Positions 18,701-25,967 of a stretch of DNA of 64,000 nt are shown here, one piece after another (the first letter of the stretch is position 1; the number at the start of each line of letters is the position of its first letter). The position numbers were made by a program, and so were the translations under genes. The notes beneath the pieces are model-generated. The model did no database searches. It saw only the letters and a list, made by a program, of their open reading frames with translations, and was not told the DNA's origin. The stretch covers positions 1-64,000 of the forward strand of contig JAUWMR010000003.1 in assembly GCA_030613055.1 (NCBI GenBank), written 5' to 3'. Origin of the DNA: Desulfobacteraceae bacterium (lineage in GTDB: Bacteria; Desulfobacterota; DSM-4660; Desulfatiglandales; Desulfatiglandaceae).

Positions 18701-18841
18701 AAGCCCATAGAGCCCGTTGGTATCGGTCAGGGCCAGCCTTTTCATGTCCAGGTCTTTAGCGGCCCGGCAGAGTTCATCGATAGTGCCGATGCCCCATCCT
18801 TTGGAATAATGGGAATGGACATTGAGATGGACAAAAGACAT
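15707..18841 (-). CDS. dnaE2: Error-prone DNA polymerase III alpha subunit (DnaE2/ImuC type)
   Basis: 1044 aa, close to the usual DnaE2 length. The N-terminal PHP domain begins FVHLNVHSHYS and LALTDTNGLYG. The palm contains GRGSAAASIVSYALG and PDIDVDFAWDERD with the catalytic aspartates. A fingers/HhH region and an OB-fold (VTTIGWQVTGKTVRTQKGE) follow. It is the third gene of a lexA, imuB-like, dnaE2 run on the minus strand. Known DnaE2 proteins perform translesion synthesis with ImuB during the SOS response. The gene ends in a lysine/arginine-rich tail (RKRGRPKKKIK). Confidence 0.88.
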   Translation of the reverse strand: MSFVHLNVHSHYSKGWGIGTIDELCRAAKDLDMKRLALTDTNGLYGLIFFVQAAREMGIKPIVGSELVCNGHRAVLLVKNQDGYANLSRIISDRQCHQDFDLIATLRERREGLIIFSDDLRLLKALKRDSTEDLFVEMSPGYQMARCYAFSRKTGIPAVATNRVYLVTKDQFRLHSVLRAVSLNSKLSRLTSDDTCREHNFLNNPRAMADQYPHAPVAIENTLKIADACLADWDFDRLIFPCFEKMDDKDAFDRLYYATLEGCRRRYGKITKPVRERVEHEMRIIREKNFAHYFLVVADIAKRARRSCGRGSAAASIVSYALGITHVDPVRHNLFFERFLNPSRMDPPDIDVDFAWDERDQIIDYVFAKYGNRRVAMVANHNTFAARSAIREVAKVFGLTDREIGRVTAKIGFKWRLKKIWKELSRHPRMREIEFGKPWDEILSAAVRLEGHFNHLSTHCGGVVVAPDEIRRYCPVEISANGLQVLQWEKDSVEDAGLVKIDILGNRSLAVIRDALDLVGKNYGRRINYANLNPIDDPQTVRMFYQGDTFGVFYFESPATRQVLTKVRSLFTFEEYLRMDHFHLNVVVTSIIRPASNRSIHTWLSRLQGEPWEPPHPLLKSMLEETLGVMVFQEQLSQAAIHLAGFDPGEGESLRKVVTKKLKEKKLRDFYARFVKGAADRGVNMKVIEEVWMMMMGFDGYSFCKPHSASYTMVAYKSAFLRAHYPAEFMASVISNGGGYYSTFGYISETRRMGLTILPPDINRSEIKYTGKNSEVRVGLMQLKDISQEALDVILHERAKNGPFVSFEDFLNRTMSRVHFQDVRILIKAGCFDSVASKVNRAELMWQALAFFHRKEEDKKTPTLFDQVHTPALPRQSIPHQKPYPKDLMLKHESETLGFIFSSHPLDLYRDTLKNLNYVRARDLNAFVGKQVTTIGWQVTGKTVRTQKGETMKFVSFEDPTGIYETVFFPKPYNRYCHMLNATRPYILKGKVEEAFGAITMTINWIDFLDRYKPGRSQTQQGLSNSLDRVVVPRKRGRPKKKIK

Positions 18842-18849
18842 GATAAATA

Positions 18850-18920
18850 CCTGGCTTAAGGCGCAGGGTGCAAGGTGAAGAAGGGGATAACACCAAGCTT
18901 TTCTGCCTTGTGCCTTGCGC
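18850..18920. repeat. AAGGCGCAAGG-type dispersed repeat, copy 1
   Basis: TTAAGGCGCAGGGTGCAAGG and the inverted TGCCTTGTGCCTTGCGCC flank this spacer. Similar pairs occur at about 20895-20935 and 50338-50410. The arms are inverted and could form a hairpin between imuB and dnaE2 in the mRNA. Confidence 0.5.
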
Positions 18921-18927
18921 CATATTC

Positions 18928-20091
18928 TTATGCTGCTCTGCCAAACCGGATTGCGTCCTCCCCATGCCGCTGCCTGATCCGATCCAGGGCCTGGATAACA
19001 AGAGACTGTTTTTCTGAATGAGGTGGTGGGGTATGGAAAAGCGCTAACTGAGAACTTTCAGGACAAAAATCCAGGAACCAGACCTTCATGAAGCGAAGCC
19101 GCACCCTGCGGTTGCAGGCCTTTAAAAACAGCTTCTCTAAGGGACCGTAGAGATCAAAGTCCCAAAAACTTGTATGGGGGAGTCTAATTTGCCGCTTAAT
19201 CTCCATCTGGTCGGAATATCGGATCGAAAGGCCTGCCTTTAGGGGAAAGAGTTTCCTTTCTCTCAGCCGGCAGGCGCACTTTTCCACCAACCCGTAAAGT
19301 GCCCTCAGAAGCATCCGGTCATCATTCTCATCCTCCGGAAATGTGATCTCTTCACTTATCATGGGCCGAACCGGGGCAGGGTAGACCGGCGTAAGGTCAA
19401 TGCCGATGGCCCTTTGATGGATCACAAATGCCTGTCTGCCGAAGATAAGTCTCAGTCTGCCCGTATCCAGGGCCGCTAATTCCCTGACCCGGCTAATGCT
19501 CAATTCGTGCAGAAGGATTTTCTTTCGGATACGGCCGATGCCGGGGACCACAGCCACCTTCAGGGGGGCCATAAAGGATGCCTCCCTGCCATGGTCCACA
19601 TCCATCACACCTTCGGAAGGAATGACCTGCGAGGCAATGCTGGACACCATCTTGTTACCTGCCACACCCACGGTTCCGGAAAGATATAGACGGCTTTTAA
19701 TCTCTTTTTTGAGATAAAAGGCCGTGTCTCTGGCCCTTCCCCAGAGGCGTTCGGTCCCCGTGACATCCAGGTAGATATGTCCCGGCCTGGAAGGTTCCCA
19801 CAGGGGCGTGTACTTAGCTGCTACCTCACCTAAGACCTTACTGGCCTTTTCCGTAAGCCCCGGATCTGGTGGCAGGATAGTAAGTCCCGGGCAGAATTTT
19901 TTGGCCTTTGAGAAAGACATGCCCTTGAAAATTCCCTCTTTTCGGGCCTCAGAAGATACGGACAGGATCAAAGCCCGTTCGGATTGGGGAGGGGCCACGA
20001 CCACGGGCCGACCCCTGAGCTCCGGCTGGCAGACCCGTGCCACTGCAATGGAAAAGGCAGGGATGTGTAAGTGAAGGATGTGGCGGTGCAA
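18928..20091 (-). CDS. imuB: ImuB-like, catalytically degenerate Y-family polymerase
   Basis: 387 aa. The fold of DinB/UmuC is clear (KGMSFSKAKKFCPGL, GVAGNKMVSSIAS, VVPGIGRIRKKIL as the helix-hairpin-helix). The active site is lost: the usual DxD of HxDMDxFF reads HLHIPAF, with His9 and Pro11 at the acidic positions, and the SIDE segment reads PGHIYLDV. ImuB proteins are known for this loss and act as an adaptor between the beta clamp and DnaE2. A clamp-binding motif of the QLxLF type (SQLALF) lies near residue 345. It is shorter than typical ImuB and no imuA is present. Confidence 0.78.
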   Translation of the reverse strand: MHRHILHLHIPAFSIAVARVCQPELRGRPVVVAPPQSERALILSVSSEARKEGIFKGMSFSKAKKFCPGLTILPPDPGLTEKASKVLGEVAAKYTPLWEPSRPGHIYLDVTGTERLWGRARDTAFYLKKEIKSRLYLSGTVGVAGNKMVSSIASQVIPSEGVMDVDHGREASFMAPLKVAVVPGIGRIRKKILLHELSISRVRELAALDTGRLRLIFGRQAFVIHQRAIGIDLTPVYPAPVRPMISEEITFPEDENDDRMLLRALYGLVEKCACRLRERKLFPLKAGLSIRYSDQMEIKRQIRLPHTSFWDFDLYGPLEKLFLKACNRRVRLRFMKVWFLDFCPESSQLALFHTPPPHSEKQSLVIQALDRIRQRHGEDAIRFGRAA

Positions 20092-20100
20092 AACTTAACT

Positions 20101-20216
20101 CCCAAGTTAAGTGCCTAAAGTGAGCTAAAGTGTCTAAAATTTGTATTACAAACAAGCCATTAAAGATTTTTTCACTTTTAACTTTAGATCACTTTAGGCA
20201 TTTTAGGCACTTTAGC
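20101..20216. repeat. CTAAAGTG-unit inverted repeat between lexA and imuB
   Basis: AAGTGCCTAAAGTGAGCTAA and its inverse (TTAGGCACTTTAGCTCACTT) lie on either side of an AT-rich loop. The same unit family occurs at 28405-28440, 36870-36985, 44948-44966 and 45930-45975. In the mRNA this spacer would fold into a hairpin between the lexA and imuB messages. Confidence 0.6.
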
Positions 20217-20822
20217 TCACTTATAATGCCTTATTACTCCAACCACCTTTCCTTCGATGCGAAGTTCCCCCTCCTTTACCCGGAAGGGCTTCATTCCCGT
20301 ATGGGCCGGTTGGAGTTTCACGTGATCGTTCCTTTTGTAATATTTTTTAACGGTCGCCTCATTGTTGATCAGGGCCACCACGGTCTCACCGTTTTCGGCC
20401 GTGGGTTGCTTCCTGACCACCACGAAATCCCCATCTAAGATCCCATCTTCCTGCATGGAATCCCCCTTCACCTCGAGCACAAAATGATCTCCATTCCCTA
20501 TCATGGATGGCGGGACCTCAATGGCCCTCACATCTTCTATTGCCTCGATGGGTTTCCCTGCAGCCACCCTGCCTAAGAGGGGGAACTCGAACCGCTTAGT
20601 TTCAATGGGACTGATTAACTCAATGGCCCGCTTCCGGTTCTTTTCTTTTGGGAGCCGGATATAGCCCTTCCGCTCCAGGATCTTGAGGTAGGTGGTGACC
20701 GTGTTGTAGGAATTAAATTTGAATTCGGTGCAGATCTCATCAAAACTGGGAGACCTTCCCCATTCCCCTGTGTACCGTGATACATATGCCAGGAAGTCCT
20801 TTTGCTTGTCGGTTAGTTTCAT
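20217..20822 (-). CDS. lexA: LexA repressor
   Basis: 201 aa from the ATG at 20822, chosen because GGAGGG precedes it; an upstream start adds 14 residues. The winged helix spans about 1-65 (LTDKQKDFLAYVSRYTGEWG, FNSYNTVTTYLKILERKGYI). The cleavage region RVAAGKP, catalytic serine in VKGDSMQEDGI and lysine in NNEATVKKYYK make a complete S24 self-cleaving domain. It heads a mutasome cassette, so autoregulated SOS control is expected. I could not identify a convincing palindromic operator upstream; CTGTAA repeats at about 20953-20973 are direct, not inverted. Confidence 0.92.
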   Translation of the reverse strand: MKLTDKQKDFLAYVSRYTGEWGRSPSFDEICTEFKFNSYNTVTTYLKILERKGYIRLPKEKNRKRAIELISPIETKRFEFPLLGRVAAGKPIEAIEDVRAIEVPPSMIGNGDHFVLEVKGDSMQEDGILDGDFVVVRKQPTAENGETVVALINNEATVKKYYKRNDHVKLQPAHTGMKPFRVKEGELRIEGKVVGVIRHYK

Positions 20823-21057
20823 GCTTATTCCCTCCGTTCCATGAAAAATATTAACCAGGCCCACGGTGAATACTACGGATGCTGGCTATCTTCTTTGCCT
20901 TGCGCCTTACGCCTAATGCCTTGCACCGACAACACTTACACCTTAACTTATACTGTAAATAATTCTGTAAGTCAATAAAAAAATGACGAGGGTTAAAATG
21001 AAATTGGATATAATTCTGAAGAAATTCTCGAAGATAGAAGGAGTAGATGTCAATATT

Positions 21058-22290
21058 TCATGAACGGTCCCTATTTCTAAAAACCACTGCGGCAAAACTG
21101 ACGGCAGAGCGGGTCGGTTGTTCATGCCAGGTTTGATAGTCGAGGATCTTGCCTGTTGAGGGGGGCAGTACTTCCAATAAACAGGCAATAGCTGAAATGC
21201 CGCAAACGTTAAATTGGTCTTCCCCCTTTATGGATTCGTCCCAGAACGCGTCCGCATTATGCTCTGAAACCGCCTTTAACAGGTTTTGGTCATGTGTTTC
21301 GGACTGGCCCTCAAGATAGGTGGCCGGCATATCGTGGCCGAACTTTGGCCCGATATGTGAAAAATCCACCCCTGCCACAATAATGGTTTCCCTGTCTTCC
21401 TCACCAATGATCTCTGTAAGGGTTTCCAGGAACGGTGCGGCTTTTTTGATATAGGCATCCCGTGTGTAATCAGACAGAGATGCCTTTATAGGGCCGCACA
21501 AAATCGGGATAATGGTGAAGGAATCCTGCGGCAGCAGGTGCTGCAGGAAGATAACCTGAAATTCAATAGAGTGTTCTGCCTTGTGGATAAAGTCATTTTT
21601 AGAAACGACGGAGCGACCGGCATCTGAAAGCTTTTGGACTGTGCTCTGGTCGTTTTTGACAACACCTAACGGTGTTTGGAAGTCCTTTTCCGTCAGACAG
21701 AACAGGTCCCCCGTCATCTGATGTCCCACGCCCAGCACGACGATCCTTGACGGAGATAAGTGTTTGACCCATTGATAGGCGCTTGCATAGACCCTGGCCC
21801 CCACTGAAAGATCAATGTGGGGTGCGATCAGGCCGATCACGCTTCTACCCGGTTCGAGAGCTAAAGGCCGATTTTGAAGAATTTTGTCCAGAATGTTTTT
21901 TAGTTCTCGGGCTTCACCCGGGTAGGACTGCCCGCAATGTGAACAGGGCCTTACCCTGGTTTCTGCAAATTGGGCAATGATCCTGTCTCTGGCCTGCCGG
22001 TAGTTTTCGCTGTCTAAAAAAAATGACGCGTCAAGATGGGCCAGGATGCCCTCCACCTCGTCAGTTCCGACCAGAACGCCCCCCTTTTGTCTCATAAGGG
22101 CCATCTGTATATCCCGTACGGTTTTTGTTCCGTCCAGAAGGGCCATAATCCCGTAAAGCGGCATTGGCACGGCCTTGCCCTCTTCAACCAGGCCAAGATG
22201 ATCCCTGATGAGAATAACCTGCTCATTACCATGCTGGATCGGAAAAAATTCCAGGTCCATTCTAACCTTGGGGTTGTTATGTGCCATCAT
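21058..22290 (-). CDS. amrB: AmmeMemoRadiSam system protein B (Memo-like)
   Basis: 410 aa. An N-terminal 110 residues of unassigned sequence is followed by a Memo domain: GLIAPHIDLSVGARVYASAY, VVLGVGHQM, HSIEFQVIFLQHLL and VAGVDFSHIGPKFG. The conserved histidines and DFSH segment of Memo are present. The companion AMMECR1 and radical SAM genes of the system are not in the window. A Cys pair (CSHCGQSYPG) near residue 117 suggests an extra zinc site. Confidence 0.85.
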   Translation of the reverse strand: MMAHNNPKVRMDLEFFPIQHGNEQVILIRDHLGLVEEGKAVPMPLYGIMALLDGTKTVRDIQMALMRQKGGVLVGTDEVEGILAHLDASFFLDSENYRQARDRIIAQFAETRVRPCSHCGQSYPGEARELKNILDKILQNRPLALEPGRSVIGLIAPHIDLSVGARVYASAYQWVKHLSPSRIVVLGVGHQMTGDLFCLTEKDFQTPLGVVKNDQSTVQKLSDAGRSVVSKNDFIHKAEHSIEFQVIFLQHLLPQDSFTIIPILCGPIKASLSDYTRDAYIKKAAPFLETLTEIIGEEDRETIIVAGVDFSHIGPKFGHDMPATYLEGQSETHDQNLLKAVSEHNADAFWDESIKGEDQFNVCGISAIACLLEVLPPSTGKILDYQTWHEQPTRSAVSFAAVVFRNRDRS

Positions 22291-22629
22291 TTTTTAATAA
22301 AATATCTTGTTGTACAAAACGAAGTTAAACCTGAACCATAAGAGTTTGCAGGTTCAGACCTGCTCTGAACCTCTTAGCCATTGAACCCTTGAACGGTTAC
22401 AATATTTAACACATACATCCTGATTCTGTCTACATCAACTGGCAATGAGACTAAAAACTTGACCTGTTATCAATTATCTTGTATCTTGTATTTAGACTGT
22501 GGAACAATGAAGCCCAAAACTTTGAACCGTGAACCCGTGAACAGTTACCAAATAAACTATAACTAAAAATCATCTATTGAGCTTTTTCGCTCAATCAGGG
22601 TTTTACTTTTTTAAAAGGAGGAGAGAGAT
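22291..22629. other. Intergenic region upstream of dodecin
   Basis: Low-complexity repeats of the GAACCCTTGAACGGTTAC type occur at about 22384-22400 and again, degenerate, near 22525-22550. No gene is seen. AAAAGGAGGAGAG precedes the dodecin ATG. Confidence 0.4.
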
Positions 22630-22839
22630 ATGGCAGGCAGCATATACAAAATTATCGAACTTGTGGGAACCAGTGATATATCCTGGGAAGAAGCGGCCAA
22701 AACTGCTGTGGAAACCGCAGGGGAGAGCCTCAAGGATTTGAGAATTGCCGAGGTCACCAAGCTGGATATGATTATAACAAACGGAAAGGTTACGGCCTAT
22801 AGGGCCAGGGTTAATGTCTCGTTCAAGTATCAGAAATAG
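22630..22839 (+). CDS. Dodecin, flavin-binding storage protein
   Basis: 69 aa, the normal dodecin length. The pattern SIYKIIELVGTSDISWEEAA, AGESLKDLRIAEVTKLDM and the final YRARVNVSFKYQK match the family, which forms a hollow dodecamer that binds and buffers flavins. Bacterial dodecins usually carry the flavin-stacking Trp seen here in SWEEA. A strong GGAGGAG ribosome site suggests high expression. It is monocistronic. Confidence 0.93.
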   Translation: MAGSIYKIIELVGTSDISWEEAAKTAVETAGESLKDLRIAEVTKLDMIITNGKVTAYRARVNVSFKYQK

Positions 22840-22875
22840 GGCTTAATAGATTTTTACACCGGCTGATCTTCGCCT

Positions 22876-23055
22876 TCACCCCTCTCCACGCGCGCCCTCT
22901 GAAGTAACATGGGCTTCAGAGGATATACTATCCGATTTTTGACTTTTTGCGATATTCGCTACCCTGCTTTTTAACTCAGCGACCGTTCTCTCAAACTGAC
23001 GTTGATCATCTTGTATAGTATCCCAGACATCATGGATGCTCAAAATCTTATCCAT
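22876..23055 (-). CDS. Small coiled-coil hypothetical protein
   Basis: 59 aa from the ATG at 23055, with AAGGGA eight bases upstream. It begins MDKILSIHDVWDTIQDDQRQ and continues as a charged amphipathic helix with heptad spacing (F-x2-T-V-x2-L-x2-R-V-x2-I). It ends in a Ser/Glu/Gly-rich tail. I do not recognise a family. It is convergent with dodecin. The remaining 265 bp to the DUF1302 gene holds no gene. Real-gene status rests on the ribosome site and the helical pattern. Confidence 0.42.
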   Translation of the reverse strand: MDKILSIHDVWDTIQDDQRQFERTVAELKSRVANIAKSQKSDSISSEAHVTSEGARGEG

Positions 23056-23320
23056 TGAATTTTCCCTTCATATTCTAACGAGATGTAAAATAATTATGCA
23101 AGAAGTATGCAAATATAACGGCTTGCCTGGATATATTTCAAATTGATAGAACTTTCAATTAGTTACAACTTCTGAAAAAATGCCGCCACAAACGAAATTT
23201 GCAAGTTAAACGTCAATTTTGTGTAAAAAAACCGTGTTCCGGTAAAAATTGCCACTCTTTGTTAAGAGGGGCCGGTTTTGCATTCCCTTGACGTCATAAT
23301 TCAGGCTGTCAGGAGCACGG

Positions 23321-24817
23321 CTAAAAACTGTATTTTATTTCGAGAAAAAGACGATCATTGCCTCCGATATTTTTGTTCCTTGTAAGATCGCCTGACTGAT
23401 AAAGCACCGCTCCACCGGTAATCTTTACTGAATCCGTCAAATCGTATTCCGCAGAAAATCGCTGGAACGCTCCATCCTGACCGGTGAGGCCAAAGGTGGA
23501 GGCAAGAAGAGTGAAGGTGAGCGTCTCATTCAAAAAGTCCTTCTCGATTCTTAAAGCAGATTGGAATTCGTCTTTGTTTGCCTCGTCTGGGGGCTGCTCT
23601 AATCTGTCGTTGAAGCTGTTTATATGTCTGTTTACCGCCTCGAAACTTATGGTCGTGTCTTTGAAACCGGAATATTCGATTCCGACCAATAGATCAGTCC
23701 TGGAATACGTCTGTCCCGGCGCATTGAAAAATTTCATGCCGTCAAAATAGGCTGCTTCCGCCTTTAAAAGCCAGTTTCCCGTCGCGACGTTGAAGGTGGA
23801 TCCACACATTTTCAGGCGCGCGTGCTTCATTTCAAATTGAGGGGGCGGTCCGTTTGAAACCAGTTCCATGTGGGGCAAGTCGTTATATATGTCGGCCCAA
23901 TAAAACGCAATATCCCAACCGCTAAAGACTCCACCCACGGCAACGGCGAACTCAGTGTCGTCTCCCCAGCTTTCCGGTTTGTCTTCTTGCGGGAGCGGGT
24001 TTTCAGCGGGATAGAAGTCACTGCCGTATTCAGGGCTTTTATTAAACCGTATTTCATGAAGCACGATACCGGTCAGGCTTAACTTCCCCATGTAATAATC
24101 CAGCCGGGTCATGGTAACGGGGAGGCGCAGGTCTTCAATGTCCGTCAGTCCGGGTTCGCGCATGTCAAGCGGGTTAAGGACGTCTGTAACACGTATGTTA
24201 TCCGACTTACCCCACACAACGATTTGCCTGCCCGCCTTTATATCAAGGCTGTCACACAAACTGCCAAGGACATATGCCTCGCGAAGTTCCAGCTCCTTTT
24301 CGTAATTGTCTAACACCGGTTCGGTAAATTCATCACGGCCTTTAATTTCATAGGCAAAATCGTACGAACCCTTACCGCTTATAAACGCCTGCCATGATTT
24401 TGAAAACTTCGCGCTCAAATCAAGCTGCATCTCCGGGCGCAGGCGGGATAACCCGCGCCAATCGGTTTTCCCTGGACCCGGCGAATCATGTGCTACATTA
24501 TAAGAGCTTCCGAGTTTTATGTAACCGTCTAAGCTGTACATTGAGTCTTTTTGTTCCTGTTCGGACAATCCGGACTTCGCGGCTTCATCTTCATCGTCAA
24601 AGCCTTCTAAAATATCATCAATTTCTCTTTTTTCGGAACCACCCGCCTCGTCCTCAAATCCCTGGATTATATTTTCAAAATCATCCTCAGATAAATTCGT
24701 ATCGTCAAAGCCGCTTATAATTTCATTGAGAGTTGCCTTGTCTTCAGCAAAAGACGGTGTAGGCATTAGGAAAAGCACTAAGAAGAGAGATAATATATAT
24801 CGTGTGTTATAACGCAT
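23321..24817 (-). CDS. DUF1302-type outer-membrane protein with acidic N-terminal repeats
   Basis: 498 aa with a signal peptide cleaved after PTPSFA. Residues about 95-498 are beta-rich (LDGYIKLGSSYNVAHDSPGP, VWGKSDNIRVTDVLNPLD, ending in LFLEIKYSF with a C-terminal Phe), typical of DUF1302 barrels. Before the barrel lie three short copies of an I-(I/L)-x-G-F-(D/E)-D motif: EIISGFDD, NIIQGFED, DILEGFDD. It is last in the order TetR, RND pump, LolA-like protein, DUF1302 and probably forms the outer-membrane end of that lipid or hydrophobic-compound export route. Confidence 0.8.
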   Translation of the reverse strand: MRYNTRYILSLFLVLFLMPTPSFAEDKATLNEIISGFDDTNLSEDDFENIIQGFEDEAGGSEKREIDDILEGFDDEDEAAKSGLSEQEQKDSMYSLDGYIKLGSSYNVAHDSPGPGKTDWRGLSRLRPEMQLDLSAKFSKSWQAFISGKGSYDFAYEIKGRDEFTEPVLDNYEKELELREAYVLGSLCDSLDIKAGRQIVVWGKSDNIRVTDVLNPLDMREPGLTDIEDLRLPVTMTRLDYYMGKLSLTGIVLHEIRFNKSPEYGSDFYPAENPLPQEDKPESWGDDTEFAVAVGGVFSGWDIAFYWADIYNDLPHMELVSNGPPPQFEMKHARLKMCGSTFNVATGNWLLKAEAAYFDGMKFFNAPGQTYSRTDLLVGIEYSGFKDTTISFEAVNRHINSFNDRLEQPPDEANKDEFQSALRIEKDFLNETLTFTLLASTFGLTGQDGAFQRFSAEYDLTDSVKITGGAVLYQSGDLTRNKNIGGNDRLFLEIKYSF

Positions 24818-25115
24818 AGCATGATCTTTGTGAAAGTACTTTAGTAATTTCTCAATAAGTTCAGGTAATCCCGCTTACAGCGGGACTGGATTCCCGCCTA
24901 CGCGGGAATGACAGACATGTCGTATTTTCCGTCATGCCCGCGTAGGCGGGCATCCAGAAAATCGACCCATAACAACAAACCCGGACTTATTAGAAAGATG
25001 CGTACTTTAGGCATAGAAGGTTGCCTTTTTAACGGGATTTTTATGCGTTGTTCCGGGTTTCAGTTTCCGACTTTGAAGTGTCCGCCATCCGGTATCCAGC
25101 ATCTGATTTCAAACC
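24818..25115. repeat. REP-like hairpin pair
   Basis: GATTCCCGCCTACGCGGGAA (near 24890-24909) and GCCCGCGTAGGCGGGC (near 24937-24953) are two back-to-back palindromes between the LolA-like and DUF1302 genes. They resemble RAYT-mobilised REP units and could uncouple expression of the last operon gene. No open frame is called. Confidence 0.6.
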
Positions 25116-25952
25116 CTACAACCCCTTTTCCATTCTACGTATGGTAAACAGATCGTAGCCCAAGTCCTGGTTGAACTTCACATTGGTCAGATTGAGGATG
25201 GTTTTGTGGTTCATTTTCTTACCTTTTTTCTTAGTTATATGCATTTCAGTACCTACCCATATGCCGTCGATGAGTTCGAGCTTTTTAACGTCCATATATT
25301 TCCGGTATCCCCCGTAATTTACCCAGTTTACTGCCCTGATGACAAAGTAGTTGCCCTGGCGAACAAAGAGGAGAGACTTTTCGTATCCTGTTTCATGAAT
25401 CACGTCTTTTGTGCGGGGAATTGACCAGATTACCCAGGTTTTAAAGCCCTTCACATCTATTTCCTTTTTCTTTTCATAAAATGTATAATCGTAGTCTTCA
25501 AGATTCCGGAATGTCATGTCCGAGTAATTGAGATCAGAACCCATGAAACTGCCACTCTTGTCACTTGATGCAATGCGTTTTGTCTTCCTGAGCGCCGGCA
25601 GGTAAAGCCACTGGTCGTCGTCCCTGTCCGGGTCATCATAGTCGTATGTGAGAAACCCGGTGTCTTTGACATCCGCCGGATGTACAAAAAACATAAGTTT
25701 AAGAACATCCTCGCCTTTGTCTTTACTGAAGGTGCGAATTTTTCTTATCCTCTTTTTTCCCGCTTTATCGATTAATGTCATCTCCATGTTTGATACCTGG
25801 TTGTCCCCGTCGTCCCGGGCGTCGACCTTTTCCATGATCGCTCGCGCCTCCGGGTCATCCGCGAATGCATAAGAAGCGATAAAAGATAATACTAATAAAA
25901 CAATAAAAACCGATGTAAGGTATCTTTTCTTTAAATTTTGTCGAGTAGCCAT
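25116..25952 (-). CDS. LolA-like outer-membrane lipoprotein-sorting protein
   Basis: 278 aa from the ATG at 25952, which has AGGAGG six bases upstream; an earlier start adds five residues. A signal peptide (LTSVFIVLLVLSFIASYAFA) precedes a LolA/LppX-like half-barrel with SNMEMTLIDKAGKKRIRKIR, WLYLPALRKTKRIASSDKSG and SFMGSDLNYSDM, the hallmark of the family that pairs with MMPL pumps. It lies 15 bp after the RND gene and should carry a hydrophobic cargo across the periplasm. Confidence 0.86.
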   Translation of the reverse strand: MATRQNLKKRYLTSVFIVLLVLSFIASYAFADDPEARAIMEKVDARDDGDNQVSNMEMTLIDKAGKKRIRKIRTFSKDKGEDVLKLMFFVHPADVKDTGFLTYDYDDPDRDDDQWLYLPALRKTKRIASSDKSGSFMGSDLNYSDMTFRNLEDYDYTFYEKKKEIDVKGFKTWVIWSIPRTKDVIHETGYEKSLLFVRQGNYFVIRAVNWVNYGGYRKYMDVKKLELIDGIWVGTEMHITKKKGKKMNHKTILNLTNVKFNQDLGYDLFTIRRMEKGL

Positions 25953-25967
25953 CTGTTTCCTCCTCAT

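Noticed and set aside
20945-20975. CTGTAA repeats upstream of lexA as an SOS box
   Set aside because: The two units are direct, not inverted, and do not match known LexA palindromes.
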